Assembly (NCBI GenBank): GCA_900073065.1
Contig: FJOG01000061.1
Span: 66,589 to 116,462 of the forward strand
Source: Phialocephala subalpina
Lineage: Eukaryota > Ascomycota > Leotiomycetes > Helotiales > Mollisiaceae
DNA: 49,874 bases
Direction: 5' to 3'
The notes below the pieces were generated by a model. The model saw only the letters and a program-made list of their open reading frames with translations, was not told the origin of the DNA and ran no database searches. Below, piece after piece: positions 12,411-22,516 of this stretch (within the stretch, counting starts at the first letter, position 1; each line of letters opens with the position of its first letter). Made by a program: the position numbers and the translations under genes.

Positions 12411-13683
12411 TATTATAAAAAAAGTTTATTATTAAAAATAATAATATTATTTAATTTTCAAATTTATATATATTTAATATTATTATATTTTTGATTTAAT
12501 TAATAATGGGCGCAATAATTATAAACGAGTATATACTAATAAAATAATTATATTACTTTAATAAAATTATAATTTATTTTAATTATTTTAGTAAATAATT
12601 ATATTATTCCGAAAAATAAGAATAATTATTTAATAATTTATATTATAATAATTAATCGTTATATTTAAAAACCGAAAACGCTATTTAAATGCGTTTAATT
12701 AATTTTATAATCTTATAAGAAAATATTTTTTGCGCTAATTTAAATTGGTTTTTAATTGGCTTTTAGAGTTATAATCCGGTTTTTGGGATTAATAAAGTAA
12801 TTAGCGAGCCAATGGAATAATTCGCGTAAATCGGGTAATCGGGATCATGAAAAAAAACTTTGGCATTAATTATTTAATATAATTTTTCTAAATAAAAATT
12901 TAAAATTAATTTTAAAATAATTTTTAATTTATTTTTCTAATTTTAATAGATAATAATTATAATCAAGATGTTTAAATAAGTTTTTATTTACTTATTATAA
13001 TTTATTTCTTTGGATTTATTATTTAATTTAATTTATTTATAATTTAGATTATAATAGCAATAGCTCAAATCTAAAAATAGAAATGGAAATTACTTATATC
13101 GAGATTCCGATATCGAATTACTTGTATTGAGGCGTGGCGTAAGATATGGTACTTAAGAACTTGAAATTTTGCGCGTTGGATATTCGTAATAAGTGTATGA
13201 CGAGCCTAGTGTTATCGTCCGGTCGACGTTGCTAAAGTCGTCTTGCTGTTCTGCGATATAAGCACACCAACTTCCAGCACAGCCACCACCAAGCCCTGCG
13301 AATAGACGAGGTCCCGCACTTATATATACGCGGAAACGACTATTGACAGTCTTTCGCGCTTTTGGCGTCACCGAAGATTGGAGACGGAGCGCCGAATCAA
13401 GAACTCTCTCCCTTGGGATTTGTGTTCGACATATCGGTACTTTGATACGTACAAGAGACATTGTGATCCAGAAGGCTCTTGCGCCGCCTATAAGGATCTC
13501 GCTACCAAGCTAAAAGGTTGTGTTTGATAATTCAAGCTATTGAAGGGTTGTGGAGTGCCTCGAGATGAATTCTTGTGGACTTGATAAGAGGTAGGACCAG
13601 ATTCTGCAAGGAGAGGTCCAAGGTGATTCCAATGCAAGGGATTGTCAAGGAATCTTATTGGCACTATCTATATCATACCACAT
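12411..13683. other. Non-coding: end of AT-rich block and 3' flank of rhodopsin-domain gene
   Basis: Up to about 13.1 kb this is AT-rich with no recognisable domain in any frame. From 13.15 to 13.46 kb the composition is normal and a 102-codon open frame with an ATG runs on the - strand (13461-13153). It has no recognisable domain, signal peptide or codon pattern that convinces me, so I do not call it a gene. The composition change near 13.1 kb marks the isochore boundary. Confidence 0.6.
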
Positions 13684-14996
13684 TCAACCCCGTTTTCTAT
13701 GACCCAGGATATTCTCTGTTGATACATTTCGACTTTCCAATTCTACCTCAACCGTTTTGGTTATTCCCCTAATATATTCCGGCCTTTTCCTTCCCCCAGA
13801 ACCGGAGCCCGACATGTGTATGTATGCACTTGGGCCGCGACTTCCTGACAAAGCATCGCCGGGAGTCTCTTTCCCGGTGATCTTATGGCTTATGAGTTGA
13901 ATTACCGGCCGCATAACAACCAACGAGGCAGCGATTATTCCAATATCCATCTCAATCATACCCGCTGTGTTGTTTGGAATAGAAGCGACTAAGGAGTAGT
14001 CAGTCGCTGTCTATGAAAGGGGTGTTCTGAACCCATTGCAGAAGTTATTTTCGTAGATAACATACATTGAGTGTCACGGTTTGTTGCAAGGGCAGGGACA
14101 ATCAAGACGACCAGACGCCCGATGGCACAAGCTGTGTGTCTGAGAAAAAAAATTAGAACTAAAGTAACCTGTGGCAGTGCAATCAAACATACATTAAGCC
14201 CAATAGCACGAGTATTATTATTTGCTTTAGCTCTGATCCGCGATGTTTCATCTTGAAAAGAACGGGAAGTGGCAGGCCGATAACCAGAAGACTTGTAACA
14301 ATGTTGACGACCGAAGTGACAAACCGGATTGCTCTGACGTTAACGCATGTGCCTGGAACAGTAGTGTCCCAAGACTTTGCGACTGGAGTACACTGAAAGG
14401 TAACAGCGATGAAAACTGCAAAGTAATAGGTAGCGATAAAGAAGCCGGTGGCATAGTTGACGATGCGGCTATAACGGACTACCTTCGAATCTGCTTTTTG
14501 GAAAAGATGATGATAGACGAGGCAGAGGGAAAGTTTTGTCATCATGGTAGTTATTTTGAAGAAGACTTGATTCAGCCATAAGTACTGCAAAAGTTAGCCT
14601 TTTAAGTGAAGCAACTGGGGTTGGCGCACCATGACAGGCGTTGTCGACTTCCGAATGCTCACTGGCAAATCCACTGCATGTCGCCCGTAGCCCCAATTTG
14701 CAACGCCCAAAGAAGATGTTAGTTGCAATTACAGTTGGTTTAAAGATGGGACAGGTAATACATAGAATTTGTAGGATACTCTGAACAGTCGCAGTGCACT
14801 GTTCGAATGTTAGGAATATCTGCCAGATCACGAGGCCGTGGATTAAGGTTATTACCGTTGCGAGAGTAATACAAGAGTCTGCGAGTGTAAATACTCTTCG
14901 AGAGATCCGAAACCACAGTCGAAGGGCTACACAGCCTATCGCCAGAATGCCGAAAGTGACCGTGTTTCCGACGAGAACTGCGCGTCTATCCACCAT
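13684..14996 (-). CDS. Fungal rhodopsin-domain (PTH11-like) integral membrane protein, possibly damaged
   Basis: Likely a multi-pass plasma-membrane protein of the large fungal rhodopsin-domain family; ligand and role unknown. Best model: exons 14996-14780, 14697-14630, 14584-14193, 14139-14066 and 13988-13684, which are in frame and give 351 aa. Family hallmarks are WGYGRHAVDLP at the end of exon 2, the helix starting YLWLNQVFFK, the FQCTPVAKSWD loop followed by PGTC, LPLPVLFKMK, and a last helix with MRPVIQ. Introns 2 to 4 have proper GT..AG ends (45, 53 and 77 nt). Intron 1 does not: phase requires the acceptor at CAA (14700-14698) where CAG is expected, a G-to-A change. The gene lies within 1.5 kb of the RIP-mutated block, so it may be a fresh pseudogene. 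An acceptor further downstream would drop the conserved WGYGRH motif. Confidence 0.75.
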
Positions 14997-15985
14997 ATTA
15001 AGTCTGCTGAGGTCAGTCGTCTTGGAAGCAGCGAGGAATGTATGAGGCCCAGAGGATTCCGTCAGATTAATAATGGATCGAGCAAGGCGATGACGGGAAA
15101 GCTGAAAAGTTTAAAGTTTTGAACGATTTGCGGGACGGAGAAAGGTCAAATTTGGGCAGTGATCTCCGCAACGGAATCCTTACGGAGTACGCGACGCCCC
15201 GGAATGACCCTGTCAATCGATCTCCAAACGCTTTCTCCATGTGAGTAAACTGGCGTCGCTACACCATGCTTTAAAGTGAGCGATATGCATCGGAACTTTC
15301 AATATGTGCGTTCCTGAGTTACTATGCAAGCAGAACGACGATGGTGAGGAAGGTGCTAAGGAGCCGTTGAAGGGGAACAACATTCATCCTACCTCCGTAT
15401 GCATTACAATTTAAATCCTTCTGGGGTACCCCTGTAGAGTCTTAAAATTTCGTATCCAAGAGTACGGTACCATCTCCCCCTCAATAAACTCGAAATTTCA
15501 CGATAGAACCTCATACAAAAGAATTAGAGTTTAAGCCAAGTGTGACACAGTGGGGCGGTCATAACATCTTGAAACTAGCCCGCCGCTTTCAAGCCTAATC
15601 GAGAAAGACGGAGGACCCAGCTCCAGGAATGCGTCACAGTCCAGGACTCTGCAGTCTCTACTGACCTCTTTTCCACATCATCCCTCACGGGATCTCTCAA
15701 AGTGAAGGTATTCACAGTCGCCAGCCACCAATTGCTGGCGATGAGGTGTATCGAGGAGAACGAGGACAGTATTGAAATCTGAGTTGACCTATAAGGTTAT
15801 ACCTAGGTCAAAGAGAAGTTCGCTAGCTAGATTTTGGTGGCAATGTCCGGGTAACGCCCCACCTTGACGGACCCCGCTGGGAGATTAGAGTATATTAGTT
15901 CTCATTCCCAACAACCATTTTTGTATTCACGATATCCCAGATTCCTCTACCGCCGGAAGATTTTGTTCCCCGCGGGCGTTTGAGA
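14997..15985. promoter_or_regulatory. Shared intergenic region between the rhodopsin-domain and tannase genes
   Basis: About 990 bp of normal composition between two divergently transcribed genes, so it must hold both promoters. I see no clear TATA box and no coding potential in it. Confidence 0.5.
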
Positions 15986-17866
15986 ATGGCTTTTAACTTC
16001 CTTTGCCGTTGTTTCGTTGCAGCTTTTCTTCTTCCATTTGTTGCCGCAGCCGCAGCCACGAGTTTCCAAGCACGATGTTTGTTATTCGCACCTGAGAAAT
16101 ATATCCAAAATAGCACCCTCAACATCTTGTCATTTGTGCCCAAAGGCACTAATCTCACCTTTCCCGATAACGATGCAACATGCGCTCGACCATATCAGGT
16201 GGTTTCGGTTGACCTATGTCGAGTGGCTCTATCGATACCTACTTCCAACAGATCGAGCATCACGTACGAACTGTGGCTGCCTTCTACATGGACAGGACGC
16301 ATTTTAGCCACAGGAAACGGAGGAATTGACGGATGTTAGTGAAACGCGAATCTTGCCCTGTTTGGAGACACAAGCTGACGGAATGTAGGCGTCAGATATG
16401 AGGATCTTGCATATGGAACGCTGAATGGCTTTGCGACTTACGGCTCCAACAACGGCCACAATGGAACAACTGGTCTTTCCTTTTATCGAAACCCTGACAT
16501 AGTTCAGGATTTTGCCTGGAGAGCGTGCGTAATGTTTAGCCCCAACTCAAGTCTGCAACATACAATCAGGGGTCGAGGAACTGATTTTGAGCTTTACAGG
16601 TTGCATACGAGTGTGACATCCGGGAAAAAACTGATCAAACTATTCTATCAGCAGAGTTTTCGAACGTCGTACTACCTAGGTTGCTCTCTCGGCGGCCGCC
16701 AAGGGATCAAGTCCTCTCAAAAGTTCCCCACGGATTTCGATGGCATCGTTGCGGGCTCCCCCGCCGTGGATTTCAACAATCTGATCTCATGGAGAGCCAG
16801 TTTTTTCCCTATTACCGGCTCTTCTACCTCGACGGATTTTATTTCTTCAGCTCTTTGGAGTGTGATTCACGAGGAAGTTTTGAAGCAATGTGACGGAATC
16901 GACGGGGTTATGGACGGCATTATCGAGAATCCCAATCTGTGTCATTTTAATGCTACAGCCATGTTATGTCCCACAAGCGTCAGTTCCAACTGCTTGAATG
17001 CCGTTCAGGTGGGAATGGTAGAGAAGATTTTCAGCCCTTTACTCAATGGCAATGGCGACCTGATTTACCCCGCTATGCAGCCGGGAAGTGAGTTGATGGC
17101 TGTTCAGAAACTCTACGCTGGGGCGCCATTCAGCTACTCTCAGGTACTTCCTCCTTTTTATTCTTCTACACTCCACTTTAACTCAGGTTTACAGTATCTC
17201 TATTTACTAACACCATAAAAAAGGACTGGTTCAGATACGTCGTCTACAACAACCCATCCTGGGATCCAGCCACCTTCACATACCTAGACAGCTTAGCCGC
17301 CGAATCCCTCAACCCCTTCGATATCCGCACATGGCCAAGCCTATCCGACCTCAGGGCTTTCCGCAACGCGAACGGGAAGATGATCACCTTCCACGGCGGA
17401 CAGGATAATCAGATCACCTCTTTCAACACCGAGCGTTTCTACGATGGTCTGTTAGCCGAGGCTGCAGATGACCATTCGTGCCAGCTCGATGACTTCTATC
17501 GCTTCTTCCGTGTCCCAGGCATGTTTCATTGCAGCGCTGGGCCCGGCGGTTGGGTTATCGGGCAGCAGGGCGGATCACCAGCCAATGGAATCGCATTCAA
17601 TAGCTCCGTTAATGTCTTGGCGGCAGTGGTGAATTGGGTCGAGAATGGGGTGGCGCCGAAAAGTATTTTGGGCACCAAGTTTGTGAATGATACGGTTAGC
17701 TTGGGGATAGAGTTACAGCGGAACCATTGCTTGTAAGCTTGATCCATTGATCCATTGACTTCATGAGTTGCAAGGGGCAACAGAGACTAACGATTCTAGA
17801 TACCCACTTACTAGTACGTATATTGGAGGTGATTCAACACTACCAAGCAGTTGGTCCTGTTCATGA
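15986..17866 (+). CDS. Tannase/feruloyl esterase family secreted esterase
   Basis: A secreted alpha/beta hydrolase that hydrolyses ester bonds of gallotannins or feruloylated wall polysaccharides. Five exons: 15986-16334, 16389-16524, 16600-17143, 17224-17732 and 17800-17866 (534 aa). All introns are GT..AG and 54 to 80 nt. A hydrophobic signal peptide spans residues 1 to about 24. The nucleophile motif GCSLGG has Ser at about 191, and GGQDNQI carries the acid Asp. MFHCSAGPG carries the catalytic His followed by the Cys that pairs with the Cys beside the nucleophile (the CS-D-HC arrangement of this family). The first ATG is at 15986; an upstream in-frame TTG is not used. The last exon is easy to miss: reading through its 5' splice site gives a stop at once, whereas splicing with the CTAAC branch site near 17786 restores the usual Y-x-G-x-G-D...S-W-S-C tail. 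Confidence 0.93.
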
Positions 17867-18660
17867 GGAAACATAATGTATAAATGACAATTCAAAGACT
17901 TAATCGCTCTAGAATAAAAATATAGTTTAATAGACATTCATTATAGATACTATAGACATGCAAAGCGCCATTTTCAAAACTTATATATTCATCCCAACAC
18001 CCGAAGAAAGCGAGCATGGCAACTTTACCTTGTTTCGATGCGCAGGTTTCAGCACAAGTGCCTGGAAGGTGTACCGGTATTGAGTTTCCTCTGTCATGAA
18101 TTGATTAATGTTGGATGTGTGCACTATGGAATAAGCATGTTGTGATCTTAGGAAGAAATTCGCAAGGCATCCTTACTAAGCTATTTTAGGTAGACCAGGG
18201 TGACCCGTTTCACCTCTTGGAAGAATACCCAATCTCCAATGGATTTAGGCGAACCAGTGGAGACTCCATTCACTGTGGCATGTTGTCGGCGTTCTCCAGT
18301 TACCCTTTTGTCAGCTATATTTACCCCACCTGTTTGCCCTGGAGCGGTAATTAGCTACTGGTGACGATCTTGACAATCAAAAAAAACCTGGCTAGCCTCT
18401 CTAGATTAGCTCGGACGAACCATAGTGGAAATATGAGCCCTTGATCGGCGCATTAGAGGACAGAACGTCCGAGAATTGAGGTCGGAACACGTGGCTTCAG
18501 ATGTTAAGCTTTTTCCTCGCAACATCCGAATTGAATGATCATATGGCGGCTGGCTCACCACCTCCACAAATCGGCCGGCGAAGACGGATCTCTCGCCTCT
18601 ACACGGTGCCGGCTACGAACTGATGATATGTTCGAGTGGTATTTGTGCTATTTAAACCAT
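17867..18660. other. Intergenic, no gene seen
   Basis: 3' flank of the tannase gene. Normal base composition with short open frames only. It contains CACGTG at about 18489 and no recognisable domain. Confidence 0.5.
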
Positions 18661-18669
18661 GAATTCTCT

Positions 18670-18723
18670 CACTCACGAATAAGATATCTTATTCATGAAT
18701 AAAACATCTTACTCGTGAATAAG
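18670..18723. repeat. Cluster of palindromes built on GAATAAG/CTTATTC
   Basis: A perfect 18-bp palindrome (18677-18694, centre GATATC) is followed immediately by ATTCATGAAT (18691-18700). Further imperfect copies of the unit ACTCGTGAATAAG run on to about 18723. It sits at the left margin of an AT-rich patch with an assembly gap and could be the terminal structure of a small transposon or a binding array. Confidence 0.6.
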
Positions 18724-18780
18724 GGTGTTATTTTGGATGAGATGGTTCAATTATGATTCAAAGGGTACAATTTTTTTTGG

Positions 18781-20040
18781 GATATAAAGTATATCGCCTT
18801 CCAATTCTCGATTACCTCCTATTCTCGATTACTTTTTATAACCTTTCTAATTTTATAGAAAATTAATATAATTATATAAAACTTAAATTATAAACTTTTT
18901 ATATATAAATAAATAAATATAATAAATATGAAAGTATTTAGATTATATAATCAAAGTTTAAAATTAATTATATATAAATTTATAAATAATTTTTTCAAAT
19001 ATTAAAGAAAAGATTTAAAAAAAATAAAAAAATTAACTTATAATAATATAATTNNNNNNNNNNNNNNNNNNNNNNNNNNNNNNNNNNNNNNNNNNNNNNN
19101 NNNNNNNNNNNNNNNNNNNNNNNNNNNNNNNNNNNNNNNNNNNNNNNNNNNNNNNNNNNNNNNNNNNNNNNNNNNNNNNNNNNNNNNNNNNNNNNNNNNN
19201 NNNNNNNNNNNNNNNNNNNNNNNNNNNNNNNNNNNNNNNNNNNNNNNNNNNNNNNNNNNNNNNNNNNNNNNNNNNNNNNNNNNNNNNNNNNNNNNNNNNN
19301 NNNNNNNNNNNNNNNNNNNNNNNNNNNNNNNNNNNNNNNNNNNNNNNNNNNNNNNNNNNNNNNNNNNNNNNNNNNNNNNNNNNNNNNNNNNNNNNNNNNN
19401 NNNNNNNNNNNNNNNNNNNNNNNNNNNNNNNNNNNNNNNNNNNNNNNNNNNNNNNNNNNNNNNNNNNNNNNNNNNNNNNNNNNNNNNNNNNNNNNNNNNN
19501 NNNNNNNNNNNNNNNNNNNNNNNNNNNNNNNNNNNNNNNNNNNNNNNNNNNNNNNNNNNNNNNNNNNNNNNNNNNNNNNNNNNNNNNNNNNNNNNNNNNN
19601 NNNNNNNNNNNNNNNNNNNNNNNNNNNNNNNNNNNNNNNNNNNNNNNNNNNNNNNNNNNNNNNNNNNNNNNNNNNNNNNNNNNNNNNNNNNNNNNNNNNN
19701 NNNNNNNNNNNNNNNNNNNNNNNNNNNNNNNNNNNNNNNNNNNNNNNNNNNNNNNNNNNNNNNNNNNNNAAAAAAAAATAAAAAAAATTACTTTATAATA
19801 ATATAATTCTATATATATAATATATTAAAACTTTTATTAATAATTCAATTTTTGAATTAAAATTAAAAAAATTCCCAATAATAATTTATATAATAATTTT
19901 TTTTAATTTTAATTATAAATCAAAAAATTATATTTTAATATAATAAGAATTAATTCTTTATTTAATTCCCTTTTCAAATTATTAATTTAAATCAAGTCTA
20001 ATTTAATAGGTCTTGGTAAAAAGCCCGGACTATTAGCAAA
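18781..20040. other. AT-rich patch with internal assembly gap
   Basis: A second very AT-rich stretch with no coding content, split by a run of N at 19054-19769 (716 bases). The last bases before the gap and the first after it both contain TTATAATAATATAATT preceded by an A-rich run. A direct repeat of at least 16 bp therefore flanks the gap, so the gap size and even the join are uncertain. Unlike the 1-13 kb block, CpG is also scarce here and no copia sequence is visible. Confidence 0.7.
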
Positions 20041-20059
20041 AAAAAAAGACTATCTAATT

Positions 20060-20115
20060 AGTTAGGAGTAAATGCAAATCCATAGTATCACCTGATTAAT
20101 AGCTGACTCCTAACT
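20060..20115. repeat. 10-bp inverted repeat with 36-bp loop
   Basis: AGTTAGGAGT (20060-20069) and ACTCCTAACT (20106-20115) are perfect inverted repeats at the right margin of the AT-rich patch. They could be an end of a small inverted-repeat element. No matching copy is visible at the left margin. Confidence 0.5.
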
Positions 20116-20273
20116 GACCACTCGGAGGGCAGGGTTCATGTCAGAATTTAGTGCCTTGACCACTAACCTGCATGGGTTTGTCAGCAGTCAAGATCTCACC
20201 TCGAACCCCATCAATCTTCGTTTCTTCACAAACAGAAGTCAAGAAACTCAACAACAACAGGATCACTGAAACG

Positions 20274-20985
20274 ATGGGCAGAAGAACAGAAAAAGAGGCA
20301 GACAAATGGATCGGAGTTAGCGATGCAAGAAAACGGAAGCAGATACAAGATAGACTTGCACAGAGAGCTCGCCGTACGTATCTTCTTACCAGGGTTTTGG
20401 TCATCACTTCTCACAACTCGCAGGTGAACGAATTGCCCAAAGGAATGCAGAATCACGAATTGTCTGTCGACCTGGGTCGTTGAGTACGAGAAAGGCCCTC
20501 CTCGACACTGGAAAAAGCCTGCCAGTGATCCGCAAGAAGTCTTCGGGGACACACCTCTGTCCTTGCTTGAGGTCTGAATGTGACACCCCCACGATTGTTC
20601 TTCCGCTTTCAATTGATAACGCTCTATCCCCACTTCCAAACCACACCGTCTACTCCGCACTCTTCCACAACGGAGTCATCCTGGGACTATCATGCGGTAC
20701 TTCCACCGTCTCCAAGTCTCGACCTGCCCTACCCCACGTCCCAGAGCCGCTGCGGCCAACACAGACCCAATTGGAAAATGTTCATTTCACATGGATAGAT
20801 CGATTTCCGTTGCCGGAGTTTCGGAATAGGATGATTCTTTTCAGCGACAGTCTGAACTCTGAGGATTTCCTTGGGGACTTGTTTACCACGACGAGCTTTA
20901 ATATCACGCCTGGAGCCGTGAGTTGGACCTGGAAGCGTGGCATGTGAGCCCGCATTTCAAGAGGAAATGGAGCTATCTCTTTTGA
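20274..20985 (+). CDS. Short bZIP/DUF3425 transcription factor, frameshifted near the C-terminus
   Basis: Nuclear DNA-binding regulator of the fungal bZIP plus DUF3425 class. Exons are 20274-20373 and 20424-20947 (or 20985); the intron is 50 nt, GT..CAG. An in-frame ATG at 20172 would add 34 residues. The basic region reads RKRKQIQDRLAQRARRER, with Asp where the family has the DNA-contacting Asn (Q-N-R). No leucine heptads follow, as is usual in this class. DUF3425 runs from about NHTVYSALFHNG through H-F-T-W-I-D-R-F-P-L-P. In the annotated frame the protein ends at 20947 after a non-family tail. The next frame from 20926 reads DLEAWHVSPHFKRKW to a stop at 20983-20985, the normal end of DUF3425. 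One base is therefore missing at the GG of 20925-20926, by mutation or assembly error. No second function is evident. Confidence 0.8.
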
Positions 20986-22441
20986 ATGTTTTTCGACAAC
21001 GATGAGAGATGTACAAGGAACTCCCTTGGGTCGAGCTGAAGGCATGAGAAAGGCTTGATACGGGATGATTCGTGCGCGTTCAAGATGACGAATCATGGGA
21101 CAGATGTGACATAATCGAACGACCAAAAGTGGATTGGGCGGTATTCGAGAGACGAGGGACTTCAAAATGCCGGAGGAGAACGGAGCTTTGATCGCCCTCG
21201 AAAACGAAAGGCACCACACGTCAAAGCATGCTCAAGGAGGCCTTTTGAAAGCAGTCCATCTTCCGCGAGAAACTTGTCACATGCGTGATGAGTTCGGAAC
21301 TTCAGGCTCTTCATCCTTTGCGAGAAGCTCGGAGTGAAGCCCCACACGACGTCGTGTAGACTCAACAGTCTTTGTGTAAGACACCAAGAACTACATAAAG
21401 CAAGTGACGCGTCGATCGAAGCATCCAAGACCCAGCTATCGAATTCTACCTTTATCAAGTAATTCTGCACGGTACTCGTATCTTCCAATATTGTGCTAGA
21501 AGAATCAATACTACCTAAGGCGGAAAAACACGAACAATGATGCTTGGCGGAATGGCGGGGCAGCGGGGTAGTTGGGTTGATTTCATTTCGCATTGTCCTG
21601 AGCGTGAGAGGAGCACATCAAGAGAGTCTGTATTCTCTTCTTCTTGATACTGTAATCTGCCAAAAGTCCGATACCATCGTATCTCCTCTTGTGCAAGCGC
21701 AAAGGTACACATGACAGAAATCGTCAGTCTTGTAAAAGTATACAAAGACAGATGATACGACGAAGGTCGGCTTCGCGAGAAACTGCCGAGTGCACTTCCT
21801 ACTCAGACAAGAGATATGAAGTCGTCTCAAAATAGCATTGGTCAATCTTTGTGGGATGATGGAAGATCGTTTCAGAAACATTGAACGTAAAGTGCGAGGA
21901 GGCAATCTCAGGGATACTTCCACATTCAGCCTAAAGCCTCTTCTAAGCGAGAGACGGACAGCCACCCTTCCCATGCCTTCGATACTTTAACGTTAATTTA
22001 AGCATATATTGAGCGATGTAGCCTTAAAGCTAATTCCCCGCATCCATGATCCACGTCCTTACCCTTTCCGAACACGCCTCACGGAAGTAGAGGAGCGCCA
22101 TGAACCGAAACGGAGAACAAAGTTTTAACAATCTGCTTTCGTTAACGGCAGAAATCACAGGCTGTTTACCAAACCATCTGAATGACATTGACCCTACGAC
22201 GCGAGTGCATCGATTTTTCTGTGGCACTGCATCCATTCTACTCAGATCTCGGCAGACAGGGGAACTTTCCCACCCATTGGACACAAGGCGTTGGTCCCTG
22301 AAATTCGTCCTATCACCTGCAAACAAACGACCATTCCAGAAGCGGGGAACGTGGTTTCTCCGAAAACAATATAGCGACAAACTTCCACAACTTCTTCCAG
22401 ATTCGGAAGAATGAACTTCGTGTATCGGCTGAACATCATCA
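20986..22441. other. Intergenic, no gene recognised
   Basis: About 1.45 kb with several 60 to 145-codon open frames on both strands, none of which shows a domain, signal peptide or plausible splice partners. The right end is the promoter of the CE15 gene. Confidence 0.5.
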
Positions 22442-22449
22442 TATATAAG
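22442..22449 (+). promoter_or_regulatory. TATA box of the CE15 esterase gene
   Basis: TATATAAG about 70 bp upstream of the ATG at 22517, with a pyrimidine-rich stretch between, as in inducible fungal secreted-enzyme genes. Confidence 0.6.
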
Positions 22450-22516
22450 AGACTGCCCCGTCCCCAGAATCTCGAGAGCCCCACGACTCCGGCTTCTCGA
22501 CAGACACTCTCACACG

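Larger units (their letters stand above)
1..13100. repeat. AT-rich RIP-mutated transposon block
   Basis: A gene-free block of very high A+T content that ends near 13.1 kb, where base composition and codon structure return to normal. Remaining cytosines sit mostly in CpG, while CpA is rare and TpA very common. This is the pattern expected of RIP (C to T mainly at CpA on either strand) and not of CpG deamination. It consists mostly of two nested copies of a Ty1/copia element, a solo LTR and unassigned AT-rich sequence. No intact coding sequence is present. The only longish open frames (about 81 codons at 2398-2643 and 9544-9789) are antisense to the degenerate pol gene and carry no meaning as genes. 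Confidence 0.93.

Noticed and set aside
13153..13461. 102-codon frame on - strand with ATG
   Set aside because: No recognisable domain, signal peptide or splice partner; it lies in the 3' flank of the rhodopsin-domain gene.
14243..14581. 112-codon frame on + strand
   Set aside because: Shadow of exon 3 of the rhodopsin-domain gene, which has strong family motifs on the - strand.
15895..16158. 87-codon frame on - strand over the tannase start
   Set aside because: Shadow of the tannase signal-peptide exon.
21162..21974. Two - strand frames of 118 to 143 codons upstream of the CE15 gene
   Set aside because: No domain, no plausible splicing, composition like the surrounding intergenic sequence.
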